Source: UBA6182 sp964479585 | GTDB taxonomy: Bacteria > Bacillota_I > Bacilli_A > Erysipelotrichales > Erysipelotrichaceae | NCBI GenBank assembly: GCA_964479585.1 | Contig: CAYZMP010000016.1 | Coordinates: 1 to 30,804 of the forward strand | Direction: 5' to 3' | DNA: 30,804 nucleotides | Shown here: one piece after another, positions 8,157-15,988 of the stretch | Layout: each line of letters opens with the position of its first letter | Position numbering within the stretch: position 1 is the stretch's first letter | Made by a program: the position numbers and the translations under genes | The notes under the pieces: generated by a model | The model's database searches: none | What the model was told of the DNA's origin: nothing | Seen by the model: the letters and a program-made list of their open reading frames with translations, nothing else

Positions 8157-9065
8157 TTACTCTCCTTCAAAAACAAAGTTAATACGAATACCATAGGTTA
8201 CATTAGCGACTTCACTATCTAGCAAAACGACTTCATCGTTAACACTAAATTCATTCGATCGTACAATCCCTACATGAAACGACACTCGATGTGCATCTTG
8301 CGCAATCGTCACAACATCAATGCTTTCATTTGGTTGATACACACGCGATTGCGGGTTATCAGTTGGGACATCATTTATGTATACTCGTACCCATGTTTGA
8401 GTATTAAACGCTAAACTAATTTTAACTTCTTCATCTTCTTTAAATTGAGATATTGCATATTCATTGGGAGCATTTGCACTAACTACAATTTTACTTTCTT
8501 GATCTACTGGATCTGGTTGTTCATTATCGGGTTCTTCATTATCTTGATCATTGGGATTTTCAGGTAATGATACAATCGGATCATCATCGATAGGGTCTTG
8601 TTGTTGATTTAACATTGGCAAAATCACACTTACGACCATAAAGATAATACTAGCAATAATAACAAGCACCACCAAGATAAGCGACAACTGAGAAAACTCT
8701 AGTTTTTTTGCGACACTAGTTGGACGAATATTTTTTGAAGGCGTAGAAACTTTGTTGGCTTTTTCAAGAATGGATTTTTCCATTTCTTTGTTTTCTAAGA
8801 CAACCTTCATTTGTTTTGTTTCGTAATATTTATCAACTAAGGAGTCAACATCTGCCTTTATTTCATCAAAATTAACATACAACGCTTTCGCATAACGACG
8901 AATCATAAATGGTAAATACGTTATATCACCAGCAAAAAAATCGAGATTTCCTTGTTCAATCTCTTGTAGTTGCATCGTTGTAATTTTTGTCTTTTGGCTC
9001 ATTTGTTCTAAAGTAAAGCCAAGTTCTTCACGTTGTTGTTTTAAATATAAACCGATTTTTTCCAA
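8157..9065 (-). CDS. RodZ/YmfM-like membrane protein with cytoplasmic HTH domain
   Basis: A 302-residue, bitopic membrane protein. Residues 1-65 form an HTH_25/Xre-like domain (LKQQREELGFTLEQMSQKTKI), followed by a basic linker, one transmembrane helix (about 124-149, LSLILVVLVIIASIIFMVV), an acidic Asp/Asn/Pro/Glu-rich linker, and an extracellular beta domain (about 190-302) of DUF4115 type. RodZ links MreB to cell-wall elongation; in B. subtilis the equivalent ymfM lies before pgsA, as here. The start is inferred to be TTG at 9065 because TTAGGAG sits seven bases upstream; the ATG-less frame extends to another TTG at 9086 with no ribosome site. It heads the pgsA-cinA-recA operon with a good promoter. 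Confidence 0.85.
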   Translation of the reverse strand: MEKIGLYLKQQREELGFTLEQMSQKTKITTMQLQEIEQGNLDFFAGDITYLPFMIRRYAKALYVNFDEIKADVDSLVDKYYETKQMKVVLENKEMEKSILEKANKVSTPSKNIRPTSVAKKLEFSQLSLILVVLVIIASIIFMVVSVILPMLNQQQDPIDDDPIVSLPENPNDQDNEEPDNEQPDPVDQESKIVVSANAPNEYAISQFKEDEEVKISLAFNTQTWVRVYINDVPTDNPQSRVYQPNESIDVVTIAQDAHRVSFHVGIVRSNEFSVNDEVVLLDSEVANVTYGIRINFVFEGE

Positions 9066-9089
9066 AGTGCTGGCTCCTAACGACAATTA

Positions 9090-9118
9090 ATTTTATCATG
9101 AAAGCTGTTGTGTGACAA
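9090..9118 (-). promoter_or_regulatory. Promoter of the HTH-pgsA-cinA-recA operon
   Basis: Minus strand TTGTCA (9113-9118) and TAAAAT (9090-9095) are separated by exactly 17 bases, 25 bases upstream of the TTG start codon at 9065. Confidence 0.65.
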
Positions 9119-9158
9119 ACCACTGTCTCAAGTAAAAGCCCCCCAAAACTCAATCAAT

Positions 9159-9504
9159 AAGACTGACATCCAATAAGCCATGTTCTGTACCGCATGCGGC
9201 GGCAATCATTTATCTACACACGTTGTGTGTCTTTCTTCCTTTTGAATTTAAGGTTGAAAGTTCCCCTACCATATTTGGGTTTCTCGCTTGTGGGGTTTAC
9301 CCGTTCCACTTTATTGTTTCCAATAAACTCGTCACTGTGGCACTTTTACAGACACTTTCCATAGCGTTAGCCTTAGGAAGTGTTCAGCCGTCAGTTTCCT
9401 GCCTAAATTTATGGTTTCATTTAGCACAATCACTACGATCATCTCAGATCGTGCGAGCATGGACTTTCCTCTAGTTTCCTAGCGATTGCCCGGATGTCAG
9501 TCTT
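9159..9504 (-). ncRNA. rnpB: RNase P RNA (M1-like ribozyme)
   Basis: Catalytic RNA of RNase P that matures tRNA 5' ends. About 346 nt long. The 5' end AAGACTGACATCC (9492-9504) is perfectly complementary to the 3' end GGATGTCAGTCTT (9159-9171), forming helix P1. Conserved core sequences appear in order on the minus strand: GAGGAAAGTCCATGCTCGCAC, AAAAGTGCCACAGTGACGA, GTGGAACGGGTAAACCCC, AAGCGAGAAACCCAAATATGG and GATGATTGCC-like GATAAATGATTGCCGCC near the 3' end. These match B. subtilis RNase P RNA closely, indicating the Bacillus (B) class or a near relative. The first bases overlap the stop codon of gpsB, which precedes it, as in B. subtilis. Ends are estimated from P1 pairing. No clear terminator hairpin was seen downstream. 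Confidence 0.95.
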
Positions 9505-9805
9505 GTTGATCAATCAACGATTCAAGTCGTGCTAACCGTTTGAGCAAATCACTGTTGGAAGGTGCTTCTTTAAAGGTTGCCAATTGACTTTCAAGTTGAA
9601 TCAATTTCTCTTGATATTTTTGATTGTTTTCTTTTAATGTTGCAATCATCTCTTCATAGTACTTGCATAAGTTTTCCATTGCTTTGTAATCTTGGATAAT
9701 TTCATCCAAAAATACATCAACTTCAAAGGGTGCATACCCTTTAAAGTCCACATGAAACGCTTTGTTTAAGATACTTGAAGGATTGTGTTTTAATTTTTCG
9801 CTCAT
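9497..9805 (-). CDS. gpsB: Cell-division regulator GpsB
   Basis: A 102-residue DivIVA-family protein. The N-terminal membrane-targeting/PBP-binding domain is recognisable (residues 1-60: FHVDFKGYAPFEVDVFLDEIIQDYKAM, with the typical GYxxxEVDxFLD), followed by a short coiled coil (about 35-100). GpsB binds cytoplasmic tails of class A PBPs and shuttles them between division and elongation sites; the ponA gene with a basic N-terminal tail lies 700 bases away. ATG at 9805 follows AAGGTGAT; the frame extends upstream without a ribosome site. The TGA stop falls in the 5' strand of rnpB helix P1, so the two must share or overlap transcripts. The gene order gpsB-rnpB is as in B. subtilis. Confidence 0.92.
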   Translation of the reverse strand: MSEKLKHNPSSILNKAFHVDFKGYAPFEVDVFLDEIIQDYKAMENLCKYYEEMIATLKENNQKYQEKLIQLESQLATFKEAPSNSDLLKRLARLESLIDQQD

Positions 9806-9905
9806 ACTTATCACCTTCTCGGTATATTGTCGCAAAAACAAAGCCACTTTGCAACAATTTAAAACAAGCTTATGACTTGTTGTAGTAAGTTTAAAAAAAA
9901 TTAGT

Positions 9906-9911
9906 TATAAT
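9906..9911 (+). promoter_or_regulatory. Probable -10 box of the recU-ponA operon
   Basis: A perfect TATAAT lies 15 bases before the recU ATG. Only poor -35 candidates are seen (TTGTAG at 9880-9885, spacing 20), so the recognition is by the -10 mainly. The short distance leaves a very short leader. Confidence 0.4.
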
Positions 9912-9926
9912 GGTCACGGTGATAAC

Positions 9927-10496
9927 ATGGTTAATTACCCAACTAGAAAAAAACAAAACAACAACACATCCAACCAAACTGCCAATCGGGGGATGTCTTT
10001 AGAAGAGGATGTAAACCAAAGCAATGCCTATTATTTAGTGCATAAGATTGCCAACATTCATAAAAAACCAACACCTGTTCAAGTCGTGAGTGTGCAATAC
10101 CCTTCTCGAAACAAAGCAAAGATTGTAGAAGCGTATTATAAAAAGCCCTCCACCACTGATTATAATGGTGTCTATAAAGGATATGCGATTGACTTTGAAG
10201 CCAAAGAAACCAATCATGAAACATCCTTTGCACTTAAAAACATTCATGATCATCAACTTCAGCATTTAGAAGATGTTAGTCATCATGGAGCTATTGCATT
10301 TTTAATTATTCGTTTTACAAGGTATAATGAAACATATCTATTATACTTTAACCAATTAAAAGAATTTATGACAAAGTATACTAGAAAGTCCATACCTAGG
10401 ACCTATTTACAAAAACACGCAATTAATTTACCATATACATTTGTGCCCCCCATTGACTATTTAAAGGCATTGGACATCACAAACACAAAGGAGTAG
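9927..10496 (+). CDS. recU: Holliday junction resolvase RecU
   Basis: A 189-residue nuclease that resolves four-way junctions in recombination repair. The start of the domain (NRGMSLEEDVNQSNAYY) and the catalytic block STTDYNGVYKGYAIDFEAKET (about residues 77-97, with D, E and K of the PD-(D/E)XK fold) are clear, as is the C-terminal half (HHGAIAFLIIRF, LLYFNQL). ATG at 9927 has GGTGAT six bases upstream. It is followed by ponA after three bases. The recU-ponA operon is a classic Bacillota arrangement (prfA-ponA in B. subtilis). Length is near the family average. Confidence 0.96.
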   Translation: MVNYPTRKKQNNNTSNQTANRGMSLEEDVNQSNAYYLVHKIANIHKKPTPVQVVSVQYPSRNKAKIVEAYYKKPSTTDYNGVYKGYAIDFEAKETNHETSFALKNIHDHQLQHLEDVSHHGAIAFLIIRFTRYNETYLLYFNQLKEFMTKYTRKSIPRTYLQKHAINLPYTFVPPIDYLKALDITNTKE

Positions 10497-10499
10497 TTT

Positions 10500-13499
10500 A
10501 TGAGTCAAAAACCGACAAAAAAGAAGTTTGCAATAAAACCAAAAGCAAACAAACCAAAACGCAAAATAACACCTGGATTTATTGTTACGATTTTAAGTGT
10601 ATTTGTTAGTGCAATACTTGTGCTTGCTTTAGCAGGAAGTGCTGTTGCGACACTTATTATTACCGATATTTTAAAAGGAACGCCTTCTATGAATGTCAAT
10701 GACTTCATAAGTCCGGATTCTACTAAGATATACGATGCTGATGGTGAGATCGTTGCTGATATTGGGCTTCATTTAAGAGAAAACATAACGTATGAGCAAA
10801 TGCCTCAATCGCTTGTGGATGCGTTTGTTTCTGTTGAAGATGCTCGTTTCTTTACCCACAATGGGTTTGATTTACCACGCTTTAGTAAAGCTATCTTAAC
10901 AAATATTCAAACCGGAAGATTTGCCGAAGGTGGATCTACATTTACAATGCAACTTGTAAAAAACACTTACTTTGCGACGGATGATCCAAATTTACCTTTT
11001 ATTCGTTCTGTTGATCGTAAGTTTCAAGAAATTAACATGGCTATGCAACTTGAAGATGAACTATCTAAAAAACGTATTTTAGAGTTGTATGTCAATAAAG
11101 TAAACTATGGAGTTCCTAACTCCTTAGGTATTCAAAATGCTGCACAATATTATTTTGATAAAGATGTTGAACAGTTAAATTTATCTGAATCTGCTTTTTT
11201 AGCCGGTGTTATTAACGCACCTAATTTAAACAATCCTTATCGTTACTTAGAAAATGGAACAAAACGTCGCAATCAAGTGTTAAGCTTAATGCTTCGTCAT
11301 GGTTACATTGATCAACAAGAATACGAAGCCGCAATGTCCATTCGATTGGAAGATTTATTAGCGGGTAACACAAGAGAAACTGGTGAAGCTATTGCTTATC
11401 AAAGTTACATTGATGCAGTGGTCGAAGAAACAGTACGCTTAACAGGACAAGATCCTTATGTTATCCCAATGAACATATACACTCACATGAACCGTGAGAT
11501 GCAAGATCACATGGATGCAATATCCAATGAAGAAGTGCTTGATTTTGGTCATGACTTAATTCAAATGGCTGCGATGAGCATGGATCATCGTACAGGTGAA
11601 GTTATTGCTATTTCTGGTGGACGAAACTATAGTGGGCAACGAGTATTTAATCGTGCTCTTAATTCAACGAATCAACCAGGATCTTCCATTAAGCCATTAC
11701 TATCATACGCGTTAGCCTTTGAATACTTAGGGTATGCAACCTCTCATGTTATTCGTGATGAACCAATGGCTTATCGTGGAACCAACATTCAAATTCAAAA
11801 CTACAATCGTCGTTATGAAGGTGACATGACATTTGAATATGCTTTAGGTGTATCTAAAAATATTCCTGCAGTTGCACTACTTCAAGAAATCGTAGATACA
11901 GTGGGAGTTGCTCGTGTATCGGATTATTTAAATGCAGTAGGATTTGATCAAATAACACCTCAAGATTTTGTTCTTGGTTATGCTTTAGGTGCTATGGAAG
12001 TATCCGTAGAGCAAATGACTGGTGCTTATGGTGCTTTACTAAATCAAGGTGTTTACATAAAACCACACTTTGTATCTCGTATTGAGTTTAGAGATGGTCG
12101 TGAACCAATTATTCCTACATACGCTTCCACACGTGCACTTTCAGCAGAGTCTGCTTATTTAGCCTCATCACTTATGGAAAACAACGTTAGTGGTGGTTAT
12201 GCTAACTTAATGGGTATTCTACGTAAAGGTTATCCAGTCTATGCCAAAACAGGAACATCGGATTGGGGTCGTGAAGGACTTCCATTTGGAATTCCTGAAG
12301 GAGCTGCAAAAGATCACTGGCTTGTTGGTGGAACAAACAAATACATCAACACCGTTTGGTTAGGTTTTGATCGTGCAGAATCAGGAAAACAAACATGGAC
12401 GACTACGGCATGGGATTTAAGCAATGTTAAAGGACAAGTTATTAACTCCTTATTAAACAAACAAGGTGAAATTGAAAACAATCAATTTGGCTTTATCTCT
12501 CGCCCTAGTGGTGTTGTCAATATTACACATATATTAGGAACCTATCCATACGCCAATGTTATTGATGGTATGGATCCAAGTCTTATAACTTCTGGAATGA
12601 TTAAACGTGAGTTTGCAAATCTTACTAACTTACAAGTGGAACCTCCAGAACGTTTAGAAAGCATGACACCAACATTATCTATTAGTGGAAACACAAATAC
12701 CGTTACTTTATCATTAAGTACTTATCCAAATCCAGAAGACTTAGAAGTTGCGCCATCAACTGTGGATATGGAATTAAACATTGGTAATCGTGTTGTTCGT
12801 GCAACCGGTACACGTATGTTTGATGCAAGTTGGATCTTTGGTCCTGTACGATATATTGGACAGGTTCGCGTCAACAACAACACCTACACTGAAATTAGTG
12901 AATCAAACAACATTAGCCTTTCTTTTGATGGACAAATTGATTCCAACATTGAAGTATGTGGTTTCTATGGATATGAGAAAAACATTGAATCACGCTCTAA
13001 TCAAGTATGTCAAACACTCGATATCTCAGCCGCTACCGTTACTGTTCCTGCATTTACAACCTTAGCTGAGTTTGAAAGTTGGGCAGCAAGATTTAATATT
13101 ACAAACATTACAAAAACTCCAGTAGCACCAAGCAATATTGATCAATTAGGTAGAATTCAAAGCATTCGTTTTAATGGAGAACCTGTTGTCAATAGAACAC
13201 TGAGCATTAAAGAATTACGTGAAGGAGCCTTTACTGTCAATTATTTCGACGCACGAATAGTTAATGTAGATTTCTTAAGAGGAAAATTATTAAGTGAAAT
13301 TTCTAGTTGGAATGAATATCAAACATTTCAATATACAACAGACCCTTCAAACACAAGTTCGGGTAGATCTTGGCGAATTACAGATGTTAGGTACAACTCA
13401 ACAAGTGTGTCACAAGTGTTTGTTGTAGATTCAGCAACACAAAAACCTCGCTTAACTTTAGTAGTAGAAGAAGTAGCGCAGCAAGGTGGTAGCAACTAA
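10500..13499 (+). CDS. ponA: Class A penicillin-binding protein (PBP1a/1b)
   Basis: Bifunctional peptidoglycan glycosyltransferase/transpeptidase of 999 residues. A Lys-rich cytoplasmic tail (1-24) is followed by a transmembrane helix (about 26-55), a GT51 domain with catalytic Glu in SVEDARFFTHNGFD (about 111-124) and GGSTFTMQLVKN (144-155), and a transpeptidase domain with SxxK (S395-K398 in GSSIKP), SKN (452-454) and KTGT (583-586). All catalytic motifs are intact. The C-terminal part (about 660-999) is a large beta-rich extension with a stretch like a PASTA domain (TVTVPAFTTLAEFESWAARFN) and two cysteines 17 residues apart that might form a disulfide. ATG at 10500 follows AAAGGAG. It proves the organism builds peptidoglycan. 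GpsB is encoded nearby. Confidence 0.96.
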   Translation: MSQKPTKKKFAIKPKANKPKRKITPGFIVTILSVFVSAILVLALAGSAVATLIITDILKGTPSMNVNDFISPDSTKIYDADGEIVADIGLHLRENITYEQMPQSLVDAFVSVEDARFFTHNGFDLPRFSKAILTNIQTGRFAEGGSTFTMQLVKNTYFATDDPNLPFIRSVDRKFQEINMAMQLEDELSKKRILELYVNKVNYGVPNSLGIQNAAQYYFDKDVEQLNLSESAFLAGVINAPNLNNPYRYLENGTKRRNQVLSLMLRHGYIDQQEYEAAMSIRLEDLLAGNTRETGEAIAYQSYIDAVVEETVRLTGQDPYVIPMNIYTHMNREMQDHMDAISNEEVLDFGHDLIQMAAMSMDHRTGEVIAISGGRNYSGQRVFNRALNSTNQPGSSIKPLLSYALAFEYLGYATSHVIRDEPMAYRGTNIQIQNYNRRYEGDMTFEYALGVSKNIPAVALLQEIVDTVGVARVSDYLNAVGFDQITPQDFVLGYALGAMEVSVEQMTGAYGALLNQGVYIKPHFVSRIEFRDGREPIIPTYASTRALSAESAYLASSLMENNVSGGYANLMGILRKGYPVYAKTGTSDWGREGLPFGIPEGAAKDHWLVGGTNKYINTVWLGFDRAESGKQTWTTTAWDLSNVKGQVINSLLNKQGEIENNQFGFISRPSGVVNITHILGTYPYANVIDGMDPSLITSGMIKREFANLTNLQVEPPERLESMTPTLSISGNTNTVTLSLSTYPNPEDLEVAPSTVDMELNIGNRVVRATGTRMFDASWIFGPVRYIGQVRVNNNTYTEISESNNISLSFDGQIDSNIEVCGFYGYEKNIESRSNQVCQTLDISAATVTVPAFTTLAEFESWAARFNITNITKTPVAPSNIDQLGRIQSIRFNGEPVVNRTLSIKELREGAFTVNYFDARIVNVDFLRGKLLSEISSWNEYQTFQYTTDPSNTSSGRSWRITDVRYNSTSVSQVFVVDSATQKPRLTLVVEEVAQQGGSN

Positions 13500-13508
13500 A
13501 CCAAACTA

Positions 13509-13542
13509 AAAACCAATTATCCTGTGATGGATGATTGGTTTT
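13509..13542. terminator. Bidirectional terminator between ponA and nth
   Basis: A 14-bp stem (13509-13522 with 13529-13542, one G-T pair, six-base loop) flanked by A-rich and T-rich ends. It serves ponA on the plus strand (TTTTCTTTAT) and nth on the minus strand (TTTTTAGTTTGG). The nth stop codon is inside the stem. Confidence 0.85.
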
Positions 13543-14167
13543 CTTTATAATATCGACATTGATTAGACAAAGGACATTCACTGCATTTTGGTGATTGAGC
13601 TTTGCAATGATAGCGACCAAAGAAGATCATTAAGTGATGTGCTTCACTCCAGCGATTACGCTTTATCTTACGCTTTAATTTACGTTCGATGGTTAAGACA
13701 TCATCCGCCTCTTTAGCAAGCCTCAAACGCTTAGAAACGCGTGAGACATGCGTATCTACGGCGATGGCTGGTTGATTAAAGGCAACCGAGACAATCACAT
13801 TGGCTGTTTTTTGTCCTACTCCATCAAGTGTTAATAAATCTTTGTGTTTACTTGGTATTTCACCATGAAAATTCTCAACCACTTTTTTAGCCATGTTCAC
13901 AATCGATTTTGCTTTGTTGCGATAAAGACCAATGGTTTTAATACACTGTTCTACTTCTTTAACATCTGCTTGTGCTAAATGATAAACAGTTGGGTATTTT
14001 TCAAATAACTGAGGTGTTGCTAAGTTAACCGATACATCCGTAGCTTGAGCAGATAAGATAACTGCCACCGTTAACTCATAGGCGTTGTTATGGTTTAGTT
14101 CAGCTTTTGCATAAGGAAACATGTCTTTGATAATATCCAATATTTGATCAACTGTGTATCTATTCAT
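13517..14167 (-). CDS. nth: Endonuclease III
   Basis: DNA glycosylase/AP lyase for oxidised pyrimidines, 216 residues. The helix-hairpin-helix with the catalytic lysine is LDGVGQKTANVI and the catalytic aspartate follows in AVDTHVSRV. The C-terminal [4Fe-4S] loop Cx6Cx2Cx5C is complete (CKAQSPKCSECPLSNQC, about residues 190-206). ATG at 14167 was chosen: it lies in the last codons of dnaD (8-base overlap) with AAGGA about 9 bases upstream, and starts the usual MNRYTVDQIL. The longer frame lacks similarity. dnaD-nth, convergent to recU-ponA, is the B. subtilis arrangement, here without ypoC. Confidence 0.95.
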   Translation of the reverse strand: MNRYTVDQILDIIKDMFPYAKAELNHNNAYELTVAVILSAQATDVSVNLATPQLFEKYPTVYHLAQADVKEVEQCIKTIGLYRNKAKSIVNMAKKVVENFHGEIPSKHKDLLTLDGVGQKTANVIVSVAFNQPAIAVDTHVSRVSKRLRLAKEADDVLTIERKLKRKIKRNRWSEAHHLMIFFGRYHCKAQSPKCSECPLSNQCRYYKENQSSITG

Positions 14168-14690
14168 CCTCAAAATCCTTGATTGTTTTTCCTTGCTCAT
14201 CCCAGTTTTCTAGTATTTTGTTAATGTAAGCAAAATGTACTTTTTGTTGAATAAGTGCTTCTTTAAGAGCAAACACGACTAGATCTTGATGGTATTTCTT
14301 TGACCAGATACTTAACTGTGTCATTTCTTTTTCACTTAATGGTCGTTTAATTTGTTGTTCAAAAAGCTCGAATAGATTAGGATCCACATCGATTGGTTGT
14401 TTTTGATGCTCATCAAAAACACCCGATAAATCAAAGACAATTTTACCTTGTTTTGAAATAACCTTTACATATCCTTTTTTCATAATATCACTAAGAAGAT
14501 TGTCTACTTCTTTAATAGGCAATGATGTGTACTCACTAAGTACTTCCAATGATATGTTAATGTGTTGTTCATTTAAATAATCCACCAACAACAACAAATA
14601 CGCTTGTGATAAATCACAATCGAGTTTGCTAAGATGATGGATGATCCAATTACGTTTGTTAAAGTAAGGTTGTTGATACCACATATTCAT
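14160..14690 (-). CDS. dnaD: DNA replication initiation protein DnaD
   Basis: A 176-residue primosomal protein that helps load the replicative helicase and remodels DNA at origins and stalled forks. An N-terminal winged-helix domain (about 1-100; ISLEVLSEYTSLPIKEVDNLLSDIMKKGYV) is followed by a DnaB/DnaD C-terminal domain ending in AYINKILENWDEQG, the YxxxILxNW signature. Shorter than B. subtilis DnaD (232 aa) because the C-terminal tail is trimmed. ATG at 14690 was taken because AAAGGA lies upstream; ATG at 14684 is also possible and has better spacing. The probable promoter is the extended -10 TGCTATACT about 15 bases beyond the Shine-Dalgarno. Confidence 0.88.
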   Translation of the reverse strand: MNMWYQQPYFNKRNWIIHHLSKLDCDLSQAYLLLLVDYLNEQHINISLEVLSEYTSLPIKEVDNLLSDIMKKGYVKVISKQGKIVFDLSGVFDEHQKQPIDVDPNLFELFEQQIKRPLSEKEMTQLSIWSKKYHQDLVVFALKEALIQQKVHFAYINKILENWDEQGKTIKDFEDE

Positions 14691-14745
14691 GTTTCCTTTC
14701 AAGATAGTATAGCATATTCGCATCGTCAACTTACGCAACTTTCAA

Positions 14746-14774
14746 TTGAAGGTTGAGATAAAAAGTGATAGAAT
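14746..14774 (+). promoter_or_regulatory. Promoter of the thioredoxin-like gene
   Basis: TTGAAG (14746-14751) and TAGAAT (14769-14774) are separated by 17 bases and lie 25 bases before the ATG at 14799. Confidence 0.6.
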
Positions 14775-14798
14775 TCTTTCGTAACCTAAGGAGCAACA

Positions 14799-15317
14799 AT
14801 GCTAAAAAGATTACTTATTTATTGCCTTGTCCTATTTTTTATGGCAAGTTTATTGTTTACATTGCATTTGTACTATCAACCCCAACCAGCCCCAATTGTA
14901 TTGTTAGATTATGGCCGTGGGTTGTCTTTTGATTATGATGATATTCAAGATTATGTAAGTAGACGTGAAGGCAATCATTATCTATGGTTTTGTGATGGTG
15001 GCGTTGATTGTAAATTTGTTAATGACAACATGTTAAGACCGTTAGTTAATCAAGTAAAAGAAGAAGATTTTATGGATTTAGTGTTTGTCGATATGAGTAA
15101 TTTACGACAAGATGTTTCTCCTTCACGATTATTAAGTGATTGGGGCTTTTCAAGCTATCCTGCTTTTGTTTCCATAACCATTGAAGAAAATCAAAAAACG
15201 ATTAATCATGTGTTGCAATGGAGTTTTTCCGATCCCTTTACTCAAGCAGATATTAAACAATGGATGATTGATAATGAGATTTGGAATGGTCCTATTGATG
15301 TGCCAACTGGCGAATAA
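14799..15317 (+). CDS. Membrane-anchored thioredoxin-fold-like protein, unknown function
   Basis: A 172-residue protein with one N-terminal membrane or uncleaved signal segment (about residues 4-26), so the rest is predicted extracellular. The following domain has the order of a thioredoxin fold: LWFCDGGVDCKFVND (two cysteines five residues apart, after a beta strand), LVFVDMSNL, then SSYPAFVSI where the Tyr-Pro resembles the cis-proline loop. It lacks a standard CxxC redox pair, so redox activity is unclear. AAGGAG precedes ATG 14799. It is monocistronic, has a promoter, and its last 26 bases overlap mtnN tail-to-tail. Function is not known. Confidence 0.7.
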   Translation: MLKRLLIYCLVLFFMASLLFTLHLYYQPQPAPIVLLDYGRGLSFDYDDIQDYVSRREGNHYLWFCDGGVDCKFVNDNMLRPLVNQVKEEDFMDLVFVDMSNLRQDVSPSRLLSDWGFSSYPAFVSITIEENQKTINHVLQWSFSDPFTQADIKQWMIDNEIWNGPIDVPTGE

Positions 15318-15987
15318 GATAATGTACAATTGCAGCGCTATTTGCCGCTGCTTTTTTTATGTAAACATTAAAATCACTCGCATTATCCTCGTCAATCACA
15401 ATATCACTAATGCTTCGTAAAATTGCACAAGGCACATGGTATTTTGAGGCAATATGTGCAATGGCTGCCCCTTCCATCTCTACGGCTAATACTGGATCAA
15501 ACACATCGATAATAGCATCAAATTGCTTCTTATCATAAATAAACTGATCTCCACTAACAATATTACCAACAAAAATAGATAAGTCCAATGCTTGTGAAGC
15601 ACCTTCAAGAAACGCAAGCAGTTTTTTATCAGTGTTAAAGACATAGTCTGTGTTTGCCCACCCTTTTGGATAATTAAAAGCGCTTAAATCTAAATCATGG
15701 TACGTGAGTTGTTGTCCAACAACCACATCACCAATGGATAACGCTTTGCTTAAACCACCTGCACTTCCAACATTAATTATGGTGGATACAGTGTATCGTT
15801 CCATTAAAAATGTAGTGGCTCCTGCCGCAGCTGCTTTTCCAACCCCACTTTGAGCACAAACAACATTTGTATTGGCAATCGTTCCTTCTATAAGTTCACC
15901 AAAGGGTGTCATTTTCTTCATGGGGTTTTCTACGTAGTCACTTATTGCATCCAGTTCTTCTTTCATTGCTGCTAAAATTACAATCAT
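15292..15987 (-). CDS. mtnN: 5'-methylthioadenosine/S-adenosylhomocysteine nucleosidase
   Basis: A 231-residue nucleosidase that cleaves MTA and SAH to adenine and a thioribose, removing products of SAM-using reactions. Family motifs are ILAAMKEELD at the N-terminus, QSGVGKAAAA (about 65-74), VNVGSAGGL, VEMEGAAIAHIA (about 170-181) and SDIVIDEDNASDF with the catalytic Asp. ATG at 15987 was chosen because AAAGGAGAAG precedes it and it begins right after the yqeM stop. The C-terminal coding region on the opposite strand contains the terminator of the convergent thioredoxin-like gene. As the last gene of the SAM-methyltransferase-containing operon, it could recycle its product. Confidence 0.96.
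   Translation of the reverse strand: MIVILAAMKEELDAISDYVENPMKKMTPFGELIEGTIANTNVVCAQSGVGKAAAAGATTFLMERYTVSTIINVGSAGGLSKALSIGDVVVGQQLTYHDLDLSAFNYPKGWANTDYVFNTDKKLLAFLEGASQALDLSIFVGNIVSGDQFIYDKKQFDAIIDVFDPVLAVEMEGAAIAHIASKYHVPCAILRSISDIVIDEDNASDFNVYIKKAAANSAAIVHYLIRQLAHQ
15332..15358 (+). terminator. Rho-independent terminator of the thioredoxin-like gene, inside mtnN
   Basis: Plus strand GC-rich stem GCAGCG/CGCTGC (15332-15337 and 15346-15351) with an eight-base loop and seven T residues (15352-15358). It lies entirely in the coding sequence of mtnN (the KKAAANSAA segment). Confidence 0.85.
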
Positions 15988-15988
15988 A

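Noticed and set aside
12781..13065. 94-codon frame inside ponA on the same strand
   Set aside because: Out-of-frame shadow in a gene with a clear coding pattern; no ribosome site or family.
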